From: Anas platyrhynchos
Lineage: Eukaryota > Chordata > Aves > Anseriformes > Anatidae
Length of the DNA stretch: 64,000 bases
Direction: 5' to 3'
Assembly: GCF_047663525.1 (NCBI RefSeq)
Contig: NC_092606.1
Span: forward strand, 1,681,501-1,745,500
Shown: one piece after another, positions 30,101 to 38,088 of the stretch
How positions within the stretch are numbered: the stretch's first letter is position 1
How the letters are laid out: each line of letters starts with the position of its first letter
Notes under the pieces: model-generated
Databases searched by the model: none
The model's input: only the letters and a program-made list of their open reading frames with translations
What the model was told of the DNA's origin: nothing
Program-made: the position numbers and the translations under genes

Positions 30101-30284
30101 TATCCTGGAGGAGATAAGACTGTCATACTTGTTTCAATTCTTGTTATTCTAGGCCTTTAATTCAGAAACGGATAATTTTAAGCTGGCGTATGGAGGACAC
30201 CAATACCACGCCAGCTGTGCAAACTTCTGGATCAACTGCGTGGAGCCAAAGCCTCCGGGTCTCATTTTGCCCGACCTGCTCTGA
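92..30284 (+). CDS. SYNRG: SYNRG (gamma-synergin), 5'-truncated by the window; 19 coding exons to the stop
   Basis: Gamma-synergin is an accessory protein of the AP-1 clathrin adaptor. It works at the trans-Golgi network and endosomes, binds the gamma-adaptin/GGA ear through acidic-phenylalanine motifs, and binds NPF-type partners such as SCAMP1 through an EH domain. Nineteen exons (listed separately) join in one frame for 1,291 codons plus TGA, all with GT-AG junctions. Order of parts: a charged Lys/Arg/Glu/Gln helix (first exon), a Ser/Pro linker with an acidic-Phe motif, the EH domain (about residues 265-360 of the visible part), repeated motifs such as DDFADF and DDDFADF, and a highly conserved helical/Cys-containing C-terminus ending in LPDLL. 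From memory, the human protein is about 1,300 aa and roughly its first 120 residues would lie upstream of base 92. The gene converges on DUSP14, as in human 17q12. Identification is very secure; some isoform-specific exons could be missed. Confidence 0.97.
411..462 (+). repeat. Perfect two-copy 26-bp tandem duplication in intron
   Basis: Bases 411-436 and 437-462 are identical 26-mers (each beginning TTGAAAAAATAAATTTAAAC). Zero divergence indicates a recent slippage or replication duplication. Confidence 0.97.
850..961 (+). CDS. SYNRG: SYNRG exon: AGEKSRDDALEA... segment
   Basis: Thirty-seven codons plus one base between TTTCAG and G|gtttgt. Encodes the conserved stretch RDDALEAIKGNLDGFSRDAK and ends HPKKP. 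Phase 0 in and phase 1 out, fitting both neighbours. Confidence 0.95.
2128..2427 (+). CDS. SYNRG: SYNRG exon: Ser/Pro-rich linker with acidic-Phe motif
   Basis: 300 nt between TTTTACAG and G|gtaact. The motif DDEEFSDF at 2181-2204 fits the acidic-Phe class that binds the AP-1 gamma ear. It is followed by a proline/glutamine-rich linker that varies more than its flanks relative to the human sequence as I recall it. Confidence 0.95.
3159..3380 (+). CDS. SYNRG: SYNRG exon: variable linker
   Basis: 222 nt, acceptor TTATTCAG, donor TGTG|gtgagc. Encodes an acidic, low-complexity linker containing SEVGHKA and ending EECG. One of the least conserved parts of the protein, but the phase (1 in, 1 out) matches both sides. 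An open frame continues into the intron to 3,433; the strong donor argues against that extension. Confidence 0.93.
3381..5637 (+). other. SYNRG: SYNRG intron
   Basis: 2.26 kb of AT-rich intron. Open frames at 4,305-4,505 and 4,840-5,168 have no splice sites or recognisable protein. I see no mobile element I can name. Confidence 0.8.
5638..5715 (+). CDS. SYNRG: SYNRG short exon before the EH domain
   Basis: 78 nt between GTTTAG and CCAG|gtaaat, giving V-G-V-F-P-S-Q-D-P ... P-P-W-I-Y-N. The PPWIYN stretch is conserved just N-terminal to the EH domain. Too short to appear as a free-standing ORF; found by phase and homology. Confidence 0.94.
6428..6624 (+). CDS. SYNRG: SYNRG exon: core of the EH domain
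   Basis: 197 nt between CTTAACAG and ACACAG|gtacgt. Encodes the EH-domain core, including LYPILMSSGLPRETLGQIWA and LANRTTPGKLTKEELY. The L-G-Q-I-W-A-L-A segment is the hallmark of EH domains and precedes the second EF-hand-like loop. EH domains bind NPF or related peptides in endocytic and TGN proteins. Nearly identical to the mammalian exon, indicating strong constraint. Confidence 0.97.
7311..7562 (+). CDS. SYNRG: SYNRG exon: end of EH domain and Pro/Met-rich linker
   Basis: 252 nt (84 codons), acceptor CTTTGCAG, phase 0 both ends. Starts RGIPAVSPDVLNQFP, closing the EH module, then a proline/methionine/glycine-rich linker. The donor CAG|gttaga departs from the consensus at +3 to +5, so this exon may be inefficiently or alternatively spliced. 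Confidence 0.95.
7939..7963 (+). repeat. Poly(T) run of 25
   Basis: Uninterrupted 25-T homopolymer in a SYNRG intron. It could be the tail of an old minus-strand retroposon, but no recognisable body flanks it. Confidence 0.9.
8390..8526 (+). CDS. SYNRG: SYNRG exon with two acidic-Phe motifs
   Basis: 137 nt between AATGCAG and GAGCAG|gtagca. Motifs DDDFQEF (8405-8425) and DESFTDFQ (8453-8476) belong to the series that contacts the gamma-adaptin/GGA ear. Phase 0 in, phase 2 out. Confidence 0.95.
8527..10992 (+). other. SYNRG: SYNRG intron
   Basis: 2.47 kb AT-rich intron with a 19-A homopolymer at 9,705-9,723. No RNA gene, exon or named repeat recognised. Confidence 0.8.
10993..11108 (+). CDS. 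SYNRG: SYNRG exon: PSLLMPLPG / DKYAVFKGIA
   Basis: 116 nt between TTTTTAG and GGAG|gtaaaa. Encodes VPSLLMPLPG and TDKYAVFKGIAAEK, a conserved D-K-Y-x-x-F repeat unit of the protein (echoed by DKYSAF in the next exon). Completes the Ser codon left by the previous exon. Confidence 0.94.
11279..11341 (+). CDS. SYNRG: SYNRG short exon: DKYSAFRELE
   Basis: 63 nt, acceptor TTCACTAG, donor G|gtaagc; 20 whole codons plus split ends. D-K-Y-S-A-F-R-E-L-E is conserved with mammalian SYNRG. Too short to show as an independent ORF. Confidence 0.93.
11342..13278 (+). other. SYNRG: SYNRG intron
   Basis: 1.9 kb AT-rich intron with an 18-T run at 13,036-13,053. Nothing else identified. Confidence 0.75.
13279..14232 (+). 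CDS. SYNRG: SYNRG large exon with AP-1-ear-binding motif cluster
   Basis: 954 nt (317 whole codons) between CCGTCAG and GCAG|gtgagg, the largest exon. Acidic-Phe motifs: DDGFTDF (13314-13334), DEFGEFNLFGEF (13611-13646), DDFADF (13674-13691) and DDDFADF (13935-13955), separated by Ser/Pro/Lys-rich disordered linkers. The family is known to use DDFxDF-type motifs to bind the gamma-1 adaptin ear. The last third (EDSEDALSVQFDMKLADVGG onward) is near-invariant against human as I remember it, beyond what disordered linkers usually show. Confidence 0.97.
14233..22661 (+). other. SYNRG: Largest SYNRG intron in the window
   Basis: 8.4 kb. Mostly AT-rich, with a patchily GC-richer section around 16.9-18.4 kb and 21.4-21.9 kb. 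I found no exon that fits the phase, no RNA gene and no nameable mobile element. The phase on both sides (1/1) would allow an unseen cassette exon. Confidence 0.7.
22662..23258 (+). CDS. SYNRG: SYNRG exon: DIDDLK... to DLSVQ, two further acidic-Phe motifs
   Basis: 597 nt between TTCTCAG and CAAG|gtaagc. Begins D-I-D-D-L-K and contains SYDWSD, then the motif DDDIGDFGDF (22988-23017) and DDFGEF (23120-23137). It ends with the highly conserved SEKPKISKFDFLVATSQ and MIKSELATFDLSVQ blocks. The middle of the exon diverges most from mammalian SYNRG. Confidence 0.96.
23605..23768 (+). CDS. SYNRG: SYNRG exon: GSHKRSLSLGD... to TGEVE
   Basis: 164 nt between TTTTTAG and GAG|gtgagg. Contains SHKRSLSLGDREISRSS, a basic Ser-rich stretch with likely phosphosites (R-S-L-S, R-S-S-P), then PALPVIRDKYKDLTGEVE. 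Phase 1 in, phase 0 out. Confidence 0.95.
24492..24545 (+). CDS. SYNRG: SYNRG small exon, 18 codons
   Basis: 54 nt between CAAATAG and CAA|gtaagt, coding E-S-E-R-Y-A-Y-E-W-Q-R-C-L-E-S-A-L-Q. Start of the conserved helical C-terminal region. In-frame length (18 codons), so skipping would not shift the frame. Confidence 0.94.
25133..25229 (+). CDS. SYNRG: SYNRG exon: VIKKANDTLNG...
   Basis: 97 nt between TTCCACCAG and CTAG|gtatgt. Encodes VIKKANDTLNGISSSSVCTE and TEVIQSAQGMEYLL, essentially invariant between birds and mammals as far as I remember. Confidence 0.95.
25514..25662 (+). CDS. SYNRG: SYNRG exon: VVEVYRVTKRVELG...
   Basis: 149 nt between TTCAACAG and ACG|gtaagg. Encodes VVEVYRVTKRVELGIKATAV, the CSEKLQQLLKDIDKVWNNLI helix and FMSLAALT. 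Strongly conserved, predicted helical. Confidence 0.95.
25663..28411 (+). other. SYNRG: SYNRG intron
   Basis: 2.75 kb intron. Open frames at 26,572-27,418 on both strands carry no recognisable domain. No RNA gene or named repeat seen. Confidence 0.75.
28412..28522 (+). CDS. SYNRG: SYNRG exon: PDENSLDFSSCMLRPG...
   Basis: 111 nt (37 codons) between TTCTTTAG and AGTAAA|gtaagt. Contains conserved cysteines in DFSSCMLRPGIKNAQDLACG and ACGVCLLNVDSRS. With the Cys and His of the last exon this resembles a small zinc-binding arrangement (C-x2-C then H-x3-C), but metal binding is my inference. Confidence 0.95.
28972..29007 (+). CDS. SYNRG: SYNRG 36-nt micro-exon
   Basis: Twelve codons, K-E-E-K-P-V-E-E-L-P-R-K, between GTTATTTCAG and AAA|gtatga. 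Phase 0 on both sides, so inclusion is optional for the frame. Corresponds to a KEEKPAEE-type stretch in the human protein. Confidence 0.88.
30153..30284 (+). CDS. SYNRG: SYNRG last coding exon and stop
   Basis: 132 nt from TTATTCTAG to TGA at 30282-30284. Encodes AFNSETDNFKLAYGGHQYHA, the conserved C-A-N-F-W-I-N-C-V-E-P-K-P-P-G block and the terminal LPDLL. Confidence 0.97.
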   Translation, partial: AFNSETDNFKLAYGGHQYHASCANFWINCVEPKPPGLILPDLL

Positions 30285-31744
30285 AAGCGGTCACACTGAA
30301 GGTGGAGTATCGGGTCTGAAAATGCACCTCGCCTGGGGTCAGTGGTGCGATAGAGTAAGTGGAAAGGCTTCTTGGAGCTGTGGCTAGGGTTTGAAATGCT
30401 TTGTTTTGATTTCTGTGCAACAGTGGATTAAAGCCACTCTCGCATATGGAAGTTCCCCGTGAAGAACTGTACTTGAAATGGCTGGGTTTCAGAAATAACC
30501 AGAAAAAAAAGGTGGAGTGGCACAAAATGTGGCGTTTCTTTCTCAATATGAAAGCGGGTAGGTCTCTGTGAAACAAACAAACAAAAAGCCAGTCTGCTGT
30601 CGGAGTGTACAGACCTCTGTGAGAGGACAGCACCTAGTTTCCAAGACAAACTGAAATGCTAGACTGACTTGCATGGAAGTGACACTTAAAGACTACATAT
30701 TTGCAAACAAATCTTTTCTTAATGTTTTGGGTGGCTGGATCATGATATTTTTCTTTAAATATTTGCTGCTACATTATTACAATGCATACAATGCACATGT
30801 CATGGTAACTTCCAAGGCAAAATGAATTACTGACTTGGAAGGAATTAGACTGTAGAGAGCCTTTGTTTATTTAAATTTTCAACTGTTCTGAATTGTAAAT
30901 TATTATAAAGTATTCATATGCTTAACTGGTTAGTACTGGGGGTTAAGAACATGGAAAAATTGTTTAAATTTTCTCTATCATATCTGGACTCTTTAGTACG
31001 GGCAACTGGATTTTAAAACTAGAAATCTTTGCTGTTCTGTTGTAAATACTGGCTAAAGTCTGCTCTTGGACGTGTCCTGGACTACAGGTGTGGTTTGTTA
31101 CGCTTCTGATGCTGTGGTAGTTGTGTGGCTGCATCACTGCTGAAAACTGGACTCCGCTGATACTGCGTGTCTGCTCCTGTACATAGTCCCTTTTTTGTGT
31201 GTTACCTGCTTCCCCTGATGGGACGCATGCAGCTAACTTGTGCAATCCAGTGCTGTCTGTGAGAACATTTTCCTGGCTCAGAACTGGCAGTGCAAGGAGG
31301 CCCTTAGCTCCTACTGCAGGTGGGTGTGATCTAACGCCGAAAATTGGGCTTAAGCAGACTGCTTTTTGAGGCAGGCTGTCATTTTGTTGCTTATGGTAGG
31401 TACACCTATCCGATAGGAAGAGATTAGTGTGATAGACCATCACAAAGTGTTGCCCATAAACTTAAAGTAACCGCTTCTTTCTTTCAATATGATGACAGTG
31501 CCATCAGCTCAGTGATAGTTACAGAACTTCAAACCCACTGGGAGCTTCGTGGCGTTATTTTAAGAGCCTTACCACTACACATCCTGTTCAGTTTGCTTCG
31601 TTCTTTAACTTCAGTTTAACTCAGTTCTCTAGAAAATCTCTTTTCTCCAAAGATATCAACAGCTTTTTCAAGCTAGTCTTGCCTTCATTGCGAGTAGCTG
31701 ACATTGACAAGTAATTATTTGCTGAAATCAAAATTACAAAGAGG
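30285..31744 (+). other. SYNRG: SYNRG 3'UTR / intergenic start
   Basis: No coding exon. Poly(A)-signal candidates on this strand: ATTAAA at 30427-30432, TATAAA at 30904-30909, and further down AATAAA at 32504-32509, 34293-34298 and 34659-34664. Sequence alone does not decide which one ends the transcript. Confidence 0.5.
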
Positions 31745-32394
31745 AAGATTGCCCTATCTTTGGTGGAAGAAGATAAGGTCAGGGAACACTTGAGCAAACT
31801 GGACTGTCACAAGCCCATGGGCAACACAAGTCAGCAACGTGGCCTTGCTGCCAAGAAGGTCAGTGGTATTTGGGCTGCATTAGGCAAAGCATCGCCAGCA
31901 GGTCCGGAGAGGTGCTCGCTCCCCTCTGCTCTGCGCTGATGAGGCCTCACCTGGAGCGCTGTGCCCAGGTCTGGATCCCCCAGTAAAAGAGAGACCTGGA
32001 CATACTGGGAAGAGCCCAGTGGAGGGCCACCGAGATGCTCAGGGGACCAGAGCACCTCTCCTGTTATGAGAGGCTGAGAGAGCTGGGATGTTCAGCCTGG
32101 AGAAGAGGGGGCTCGGGGGGATCTCATCCATGCCTATAGACACCTGCAGGGAGGATGCGAAGGGGATGGAGCCAGGCTCTGTTTGGTGGTGCCCAGTGCC
32201 TGGACAAGAAGCAGTGGGCACAAATGAACACAGGAGGTTGTCAGGAAACACTGCAGGTGTCACAGCCCTGGTACAGGCTGCCCGAGGGGCTGGGGGCTCC
32301 TCTGGGAGAGCTCCAGCAGCCCCCTGGATGTGGGGCTGGGGTGGCACCAGGGGGACCCTGAGGTCCCTGCCAGCCTCAGCCAGTCTGTGATTTA
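31745..32394 (+). mobile_element. CR1 LINE fragment with internal deletion, sense strand +
   Basis: The right part (about 31,840-32,394) matches the CR1 ORF2 C-terminus/3' end: the region of GAGGCCTCACCTGGAGCGCTG, then CTGAGAGAGCTGGGATGTTC, AGCCTGGAGAAGAGGGGGCT, CAGGCTGCCCGAGGGGC, and a terminal TCTGTGATT followed by A-rich DNA. The left part (about 31,745-31,820) translates to [20 protein letters not shown], matching the segment just before the reverse-transcriptase core. It runs directly and in frame into [16 protein letters not shown], which in full CR1 lies after the RT core. Several stops follow, so the copy is dead. CR1 is the main LINE of birds and other sauropsids. Confidence 0.9.
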
Positions 32395-35300
32395 AAAAAA
32401 AAAAAAAGAAGAATTAGCTATACTACACAATTAATTATGCCAAATTAAAGAATCTTGGCTAATAAGAGTGTTAGGTGTCCGGCCCCTTGTTTACCCAAAT
32501 TAAAATAAATCTTTCTCCTGCCTGAAATTAGCTTATTCATAAACTCAGCAACTTGTGCCTCCAGTTGCAAGCTCAAGCTAATCAAGTGGCAGATTGTCAA
32601 TAGTGCGACAGTGACTGCTTGCCTTCTGCTGCCCAGTAATTATCAAAAAAGGGGAAAAAAAAAAAAAAAAAGCAGTCAGTCTTTGCTTGCTCTCTGATTT
32701 GTGTATTAGGTGTGAAATAGTTCCAGTAGCCTGCACCATAGCTGTTGACCACATCCATCGGTTTCCCCTCGTAATTAGGGGCTGCTGGGTACCAGTGGAA
32801 GTGCTCCCATTGATGGTCGGGGGCTGCGCAGCACGGTGAGCCAGCACTTGCCTTTGCACGCTGAGCTACAGAAGCACTTAAGCATTGTCTGGCTTCAAGC
32901 AAATGCCTCGCCTTGCTGCTAGCAAGGGGACTTGTCGAGTGGTTTTTGTATCTGGCTGACGCAAAGGCTGCTGCTGCTTATGAAAATGCTATATTGGGAA
33001 AAGGGAATTTATTGTTAGCACGGGCTTCCACCACAGCTCCTGAACACTTAACCGGGTACGTGTTCTTTTCTAATTAAAAGAGAATGCCACACACACACAC
33101 ACACAAAGGCCACAATGTGAAACTTAAAGCAACCAATATTTCAAATGCAGGAGATGTGCTGTCATAAAAGCCTTTTCCAGTGATGTTTTTCCTGCCACGT
33201 ACTTATTAAGCAAGTTCCCTCTCTAAGCTGTAGCCGGTGTGGCTTTTGGCCCATAAAAGTAAGGAATCGACATTTACAATTATAATTGCAGCAGAGCTTA
33301 CTGAAGTATGACACTGCCAGGCACTTGCTCCCTACAGAAGGGAGAGCAGCAGGCAATATTAATGCGTTCGTGGCAAGCAGGAGCCGTTGTTCTGAACACC
33401 TTTACGTCATGGGAATACATCAAATGTTTTACATGCAGATCCCCTTGATAAAGGCGTTGCACAACGAGGATCGTTTCCCTCCCATACCCCAGTCATTAAA
33501 ATGACTCACTGTTGCATTCAGCATCTCCTCAGCCATCGCACTGCTAGCCAGAGCCCGCTGTCCTTGCAATCTGTATCCAAGGTTACAGGATTTTCTACAG
33601 TGCATTGTACCAGACCATGTTCCCCTGCCTCCTTTGCATACAGGCTAATGGCCATGCTGCCTTCTGCTTTGGCTGTGCTGAATTTGATAAATACAGCTCC
33701 TCTTGCTGGATGTACTCTTTCCTTAGGAAAAAAAAAAAAAAAGAAACCTGGTTTTCTTCTTCCTTTTTTTTTTAATGTGTGTGTTCTCTGGAGCTGCCTT
33801 GGGATTACCTATGAAACGTGATTTTTCTATGTATTTGTGTATATTTGGAGTTGTAAGAGATTGTTCCTTTGCTTGATTTAATTTATATCATTTTGCCCAG
33901 TTGTGTTCCTGATGCTTCTGTGCTATCTTAGTGCTTTTTGGCTTTTCCTCGGTGGCAGGAGCGCTCGGGAGCAACCCAACTGTTCCAGCCTGTGTCCTGC
34001 CCGGCCGCTGTCGCGTTTTGTTTCGAGTACCTTCGCGAGCTTGTTGTGTTTGCTGTGTAGCAGCTGGGAGGTTATTTGTGGCGTGGGAATTGTTACGTCC
34101 TGCTCTTGAACATTCCTCTGAATTTTCAGCTCCGGCAGCAGCTTCCCTTCACCTGGGTTTGCTTTCAGCAGCTCCTTGAGAGCGGTGCAGCAGAAACGAG
34201 GGGCGAGTGGAGCTCGGTAAAACCCAACGAATGCTGTTTTCTGGTTAGCTTCATGTCAGACTAATTAAACTTGAAACAAAAACTGCCTTTTCAATAAAAG
34301 CTGCTATTGTACTAACTGCTTTTTCTGAAAGATTTTTTTGATCTCCGGGCCGGTATTTAATTCCAGTTCTCAATGTTAAAAGATAAATGTCATAATTTTA
34401 TGAAGAAAAGTGGTCAGAAAACGTCTCTTCATATTGTGATTCCTTTTTCTCCCCCTTGGGGAGATGCTATTTGTCTTCCAGAAGTGGTTTTGTGATTAGG
34501 TGTTGGAGCTGTTTCAGTTTGCGCTGTGCTGGAGTCACTGCAGACATTTTAAATCCAAGGAGGAAAAGTGTTATTAATTGACTTTTTAGTCAATTGTTCG
34601 CTCCCTTAATTCTTGCAGTGACTTACAAATCTGTTGTCGGGATTCAAACCCCGATTTCAATAAAGAACCTGTTTCATTCCCGACAGAGCCATGGAGGGGC
34701 TTGTTCTGGGGTGCAGCTGGACAAAACCTGGCCCTGCCTGCAGGACCAGAGCTGCCACCGCGCTCCCCGGGTGGCATCAGGGCTGAGAAACATCCTCTGG
34801 CTCGGGAGAAACTCAAAGAGCTCGACCACAAGGGCCTCACATGAAGCTGTGCATGCAAAGTCATCTTCATGGCTCATATCTGCAAGATGCCTCACCAAAT
34901 AACATCCAACCACTCTGAAACAATCGCAGGTGGGCGCTTTCCAGAATGGGTAGCAGGAGGAACGAGGCTTCCCTGGAGCCCAGCAGGTGTGCTTACCGCA
35001 GCCTGAGCTGTGCTGTGCTCTCCTCTTTGGTCTCTGTAAGTTTACGGATGCGTGATGAAAAAATTGATTTTGAGGGGAAAAACACTCAGGTAAATACCTG
35101 CTCTTGGAACGAGGAATTTGTGCAGAGAAATACCAGTAAGTATTAATACCGAGGCAATTCTCCATAATATACTCTTTGCTGGGTATTTCTTATTAATGAA
35201 TTCTTTATTTCGTGATGTGCTTTATCAGGCAATTATATTTTAAAACAATATTATTAATATTATAATATTGTTAAATTATACATGGTCAATTTTTAGGTAT

Positions 35301-35995
35301 TTAATTTGGAAAGTCGATTTTTTTCCCCTCCAATACGTCATGCTTTCAGAATGTCTGCAGACTAATTATCAGTCTTCATTTTTAATCTCTCGTTCATTTT
35401 CTTGCTTACCATTGCCCTGGTGCAGTTTAGCTGGGGAGGAAGATGAGCAGAATGCAGTTCTTACATGGGCAGTCTGCTTGTCACTGCACTGCCAAGAGAC
35501 ACAACCAGCAAAACCTGACCAGGTCACAGCTCATGGCAAAAAAACCTCACTCATTTCAGTGGGAAAAAGACTTCCTCTGTCAGTGCAGGACTGCTCTGAG
35601 ATGCATCCACTGATGTTAGGAAAAATTGTGCTAAAGTACTTTGGCTTTTTCAATTGCAGTTTTGTCCAAGTGCACCCTAGGTAAAAGAAGGGTTTCCAGG
35701 TGGAAGGGGCTGTAGTTGCATGTAGGAAACTCCTTTTGGACTTTGCAGTATCGAGGAATTTGCAGTAACTGATTTTGGACTAGCCAAAGGACTTGCCTGG
35801 CTGTCCTGATGGTGCTGGTCAGGAACTGCAGGCCCCCTGGATGGACTGAGAACAGATCAGCCCAGTGACTGGCACAGATCACGTTATTTTGCTCAGGACT
35901 AAGCTCCAGACTCGTATCAAGCCCCTGCTCAGGGTTACACCATGTTCCCACTGTTACTTCAGATACATTAGCACAGTTCTGAATAGGAAGCCAAC
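32395..35995. other. Intergenic DNA between SYNRG and DUSP14
   Basis: No gene recognised. Contains an A-run after the CR1 (32,394-32,407), a 17-A run (32,655-32,671), a short (CA)n microsatellite (about 33,087-33,106) and another A-run (about 33,727-33,742). Some of the left part may be SYNRG 3'UTR. Confidence 0.7.
33087..33106. repeat. (CA)n microsatellite
   Basis: About nine to ten uninterrupted CA dinucleotides in intergenic DNA. Confidence 0.9.
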
Positions 35996-37373
35996 ACATG
36001 TTCTTGTTTAATCTTTATTGATTTTTTTTTTTACAAGTATAGAATCTCATTTAAATCAGATAGCTATCTCAGCATCCAGCAATCTGCGTACTCCTCCTTC
36101 TGAGATGCAGCAGAGGACACAAACGTCTCACTGAGGAAGGGGCTTGCTTTGTTCTGGTGATGTGGTAACGAAACCCGGTCCCCGCTGTGCGCGGGGAGAG
36201 GAGCGGTGTTCGGCTCGCAGTGGTTACACCACGGGAAGGTTTCTCCCACTTCTCAGGTTGGAATCTTTCTCCTCGCGAACAGAACAAGGCAAAGCCTTCT
36301 CCATAAAGCCATCCTCGTCCGGGAGGTTTCACAGATCGCCTCTTTGTGCAGAATAATTCTAGAATGCAACATAACCTTGAGGACATAATGAAGTGTTTTA
36401 GAAATGGGCTAAGGCAGATCACGACCGTACTTAGAGCTAAGTAATCAAGCGGATTTACCTACTTCCAATTTACTGGTTGATTGAACATTAGAAAACACAG
36501 CTCAGCCCTTTTGGAAGGTGGCCATGCACACAGTTTCCTAAACGTTTCTTTGGCTGGTCAGTGCGGGAAGGGTTAACCTCCCACGTCTGTCTTGAGCCAC
36601 ACGTGGACAAATTCTGTTTACTTTCCACCCACAAAAAACACCAGTGGTTTTCAGAAGTGTAAGTGTACTCCAGGACTATTGCCCCGGCATGGAATGAGTG
36701 AAAAAGGACTTTGTATTTATTTTGATTCCAATCTTTCAGATTTTATTTTGCTTGTGGCTGACACGGACTGACTTCACTCTTTTTGACTTTTAATACAGAT
36801 TAAGAGCTGACTAAAGATCTCAAACACTATATACTGAGAGTCACTACAGCTGTTAAAGAAAACACCAGCACTAGCAACACAACTCCACTCCTTCCTTCCT
36901 GGCTCTTGGTAAAACCCCCTGCCCTAGAGCAGGACTTCCCTCGCTCTGTGCTAGCGCCGCTCCCTAGCCACTACAGGATTTTGCAAGGAAGCAAACAAGC
37001 TATTAAAGAAATATCCAGGCTACCGCATCACAAAGCGCACTTTGTTCATCAACTCTGCCAAATGCCTCTTAGGCCTTTCCTCGTAGGATACTAATAAACT
37101 GACTAAAAAGAGAGGGAAGGTTTATGAAAGGAGAATAAACTTATAAGGAGACCTCGTTCTGCTAAATCAGAGAAAGATGGATGGGGAATCCCTGTAGAGA
37201 GAAATGCGTCGAAGGGAACTGTTGGCCTTGCAGGTTAGTGAGGTGAGAATCAGTTGAGGTTCTGCTGTATGGTAAAGAACCAAAGTTGGCTGTAGAAAGA
37301 GAAGGGAATGTCTCCAGTCTGGCCGACTCCGAACAGCGTGTCCCTTCTGTTGTGCTTCCTGCCTGCAGTCCCA
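35995..37373 (-). other. DUSP14: DUSP14 3'UTR with candidate poly(A) sites
   Basis: AT-richer DNA after the stop. On the - strand AATAAA occurs at 36742-36747, 36716-36721 and 36014-36019. The last is followed by a GT-rich stretch (ATGTGTTGG region near 35,990), making it the best distal end, for a 3'UTR of about 1.37 kb. Confidence 0.55.
36014..36019 (-). terminator. Distal DUSP14 poly(A) signal
   Basis: CAATAAAG on the - strand with a following T/G-rich element about 20-30 nt downstream. Confidence 0.5.
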
Positions 37374-37970
37374 TTAAATTCCCCAGTAAGGCATCAGGGG
37401 TCTCCTCTCTCTCTCATAAACGTCTGGGATGATGCCATATGGTGTCTGTACCATTTTAACCGTCGTCTTCCCAAACAGCTTCCTCTCGTAGTCTATCAGT
37501 TGCCTCCAGAAGCCCACGTTGGGGCGTATAACGGGGCGCCTCGATTTGACCCAGTTGTATGCCTCGAACAGGGACACCTTGTGGTACTTCATCAGGTAGG
37601 CGATGCACAGCGTGGCCGACCTGCTCACGCCGGCCGCGCAGTGGACGAGGGTGGCCCCGTGCTTCCGCGCCACGCTGTTTATCTTGTCGGCCACGCTGTC
37701 GAAGTACAGGGAGATGGGGGCGTTGGGCATGTCAGCCAAAGGCACTTTCACGTATTCGAACTGGGGCCAGTTGAAGTTGGGAATCTCGATGGTTGCGTTG
37801 ATGATGCAGGTGATCCCCCGGGACAGGAGCAGGTGCCGGTTGGAGGCGACGCTGCCCCGGCTCAGGTACAGCGAGGGGGTGATTTGGGCGATGCCCCCGA
37901 GGGCACCTTCAGAGAGCATTCGTGGAGCCATCAGAGTTCTCGGTAAGGAGTTGTGGCTTCTGGAGGTCAT
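37374..37970 (-). CDS. DUSP14: DUSP14 (MKP6), dual-specificity phosphatase, complete
   Basis: Single-exon 198-aa protein, the same length as mammalian DUSP14. It is a small atypical dual-specificity (Tyr/Ser/Thr) phosphatase that acts on MAP kinases and on TAB1 in TAK1 signalling, and it restrains T-cell receptor signalling; cytoplasmic, with no CH2/rhodanese domain. Visible catalytic parts: HCAAGVSRSA with nucleophile Cys111 and Arg117, and general acid Asp80 in PLADMP. Other conserved blocks are GGIAQITPSLYLSRGSVASN, IEIPNFNWPQFEYVKVPLAD and the C-terminal LMPYWGI. The first in-frame ATG is at 37970; the frame stays open to a GTG five codons upstream but no earlier ATG exists. The third codon positions are very G/C-rich, producing a long antisense open frame (37,308-37,946, +) that I regard as a shadow. 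Lies tail-to-tail with SYNRG and downstream of TADA2A on the same strand, as in human. Confidence 0.98.
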   Translation of the reverse strand: MTSRSHNSLPRTLMAPRMLSEGALGGIAQITPSLYLSRGSVASNRHLLLSRGITCIINATIEIPNFNWPQFEYVKVPLADMPNAPISLYFDSVADKINSVARKHGATLVHCAAGVSRSATLCIAYLMKYHKVSLFEAYNWVKSRRPVIRPNVGFWRQLIDYERKLFGKTTVKMVQTPYGIIPDVYERERRPLMPYWGI

Positions 37971-38088
37971 GGAGGATCTTGGCACTCACACTTCCATTAT
38001 GGGAAGGGATCCAACGGGATCTTCAGCCAAGGGAAGGATTGTCTGGCCTGGCGGGGCTAGGGCAGCGAGAGCTTCCACCGCTTGGTCA
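37971..38088 (-). other. DUSP14: DUSP14 5'UTR part of the coding exon, with splice acceptor
   Basis: On the - strand, CTTGTGTTTTGCAG ends at 38089 and provides a good polypyrimidine tract and acceptor, so the coding exon probably starts at 38088, 118 nt before the ATG. Contains a four-codon uORF (37,986-37,997). Confidence 0.7.
37986..37997 (-). promoter_or_regulatory. Mini-uORF upstream of DUSP14
   Basis: ATG GAA GTG TGA on the - strand, ending 15 nt before the DUSP14 start codon. Directly visible; any effect on translation is inferred. Confidence 0.5.

Noticed and set aside
37308..37946. 212-codon open frame on the + strand across DUSP14
   Set aside because: It is the antisense of a GC-rich conserved coding exon. 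Its stop-free length follows from GC-rich third positions and its protein resembles nothing I know.
37971..37985. Five-codon N-terminal extension of DUSP14
   Set aside because: The extension begins with GTG, not ATG; the ATG at 37970 gives the usual 198-aa length.
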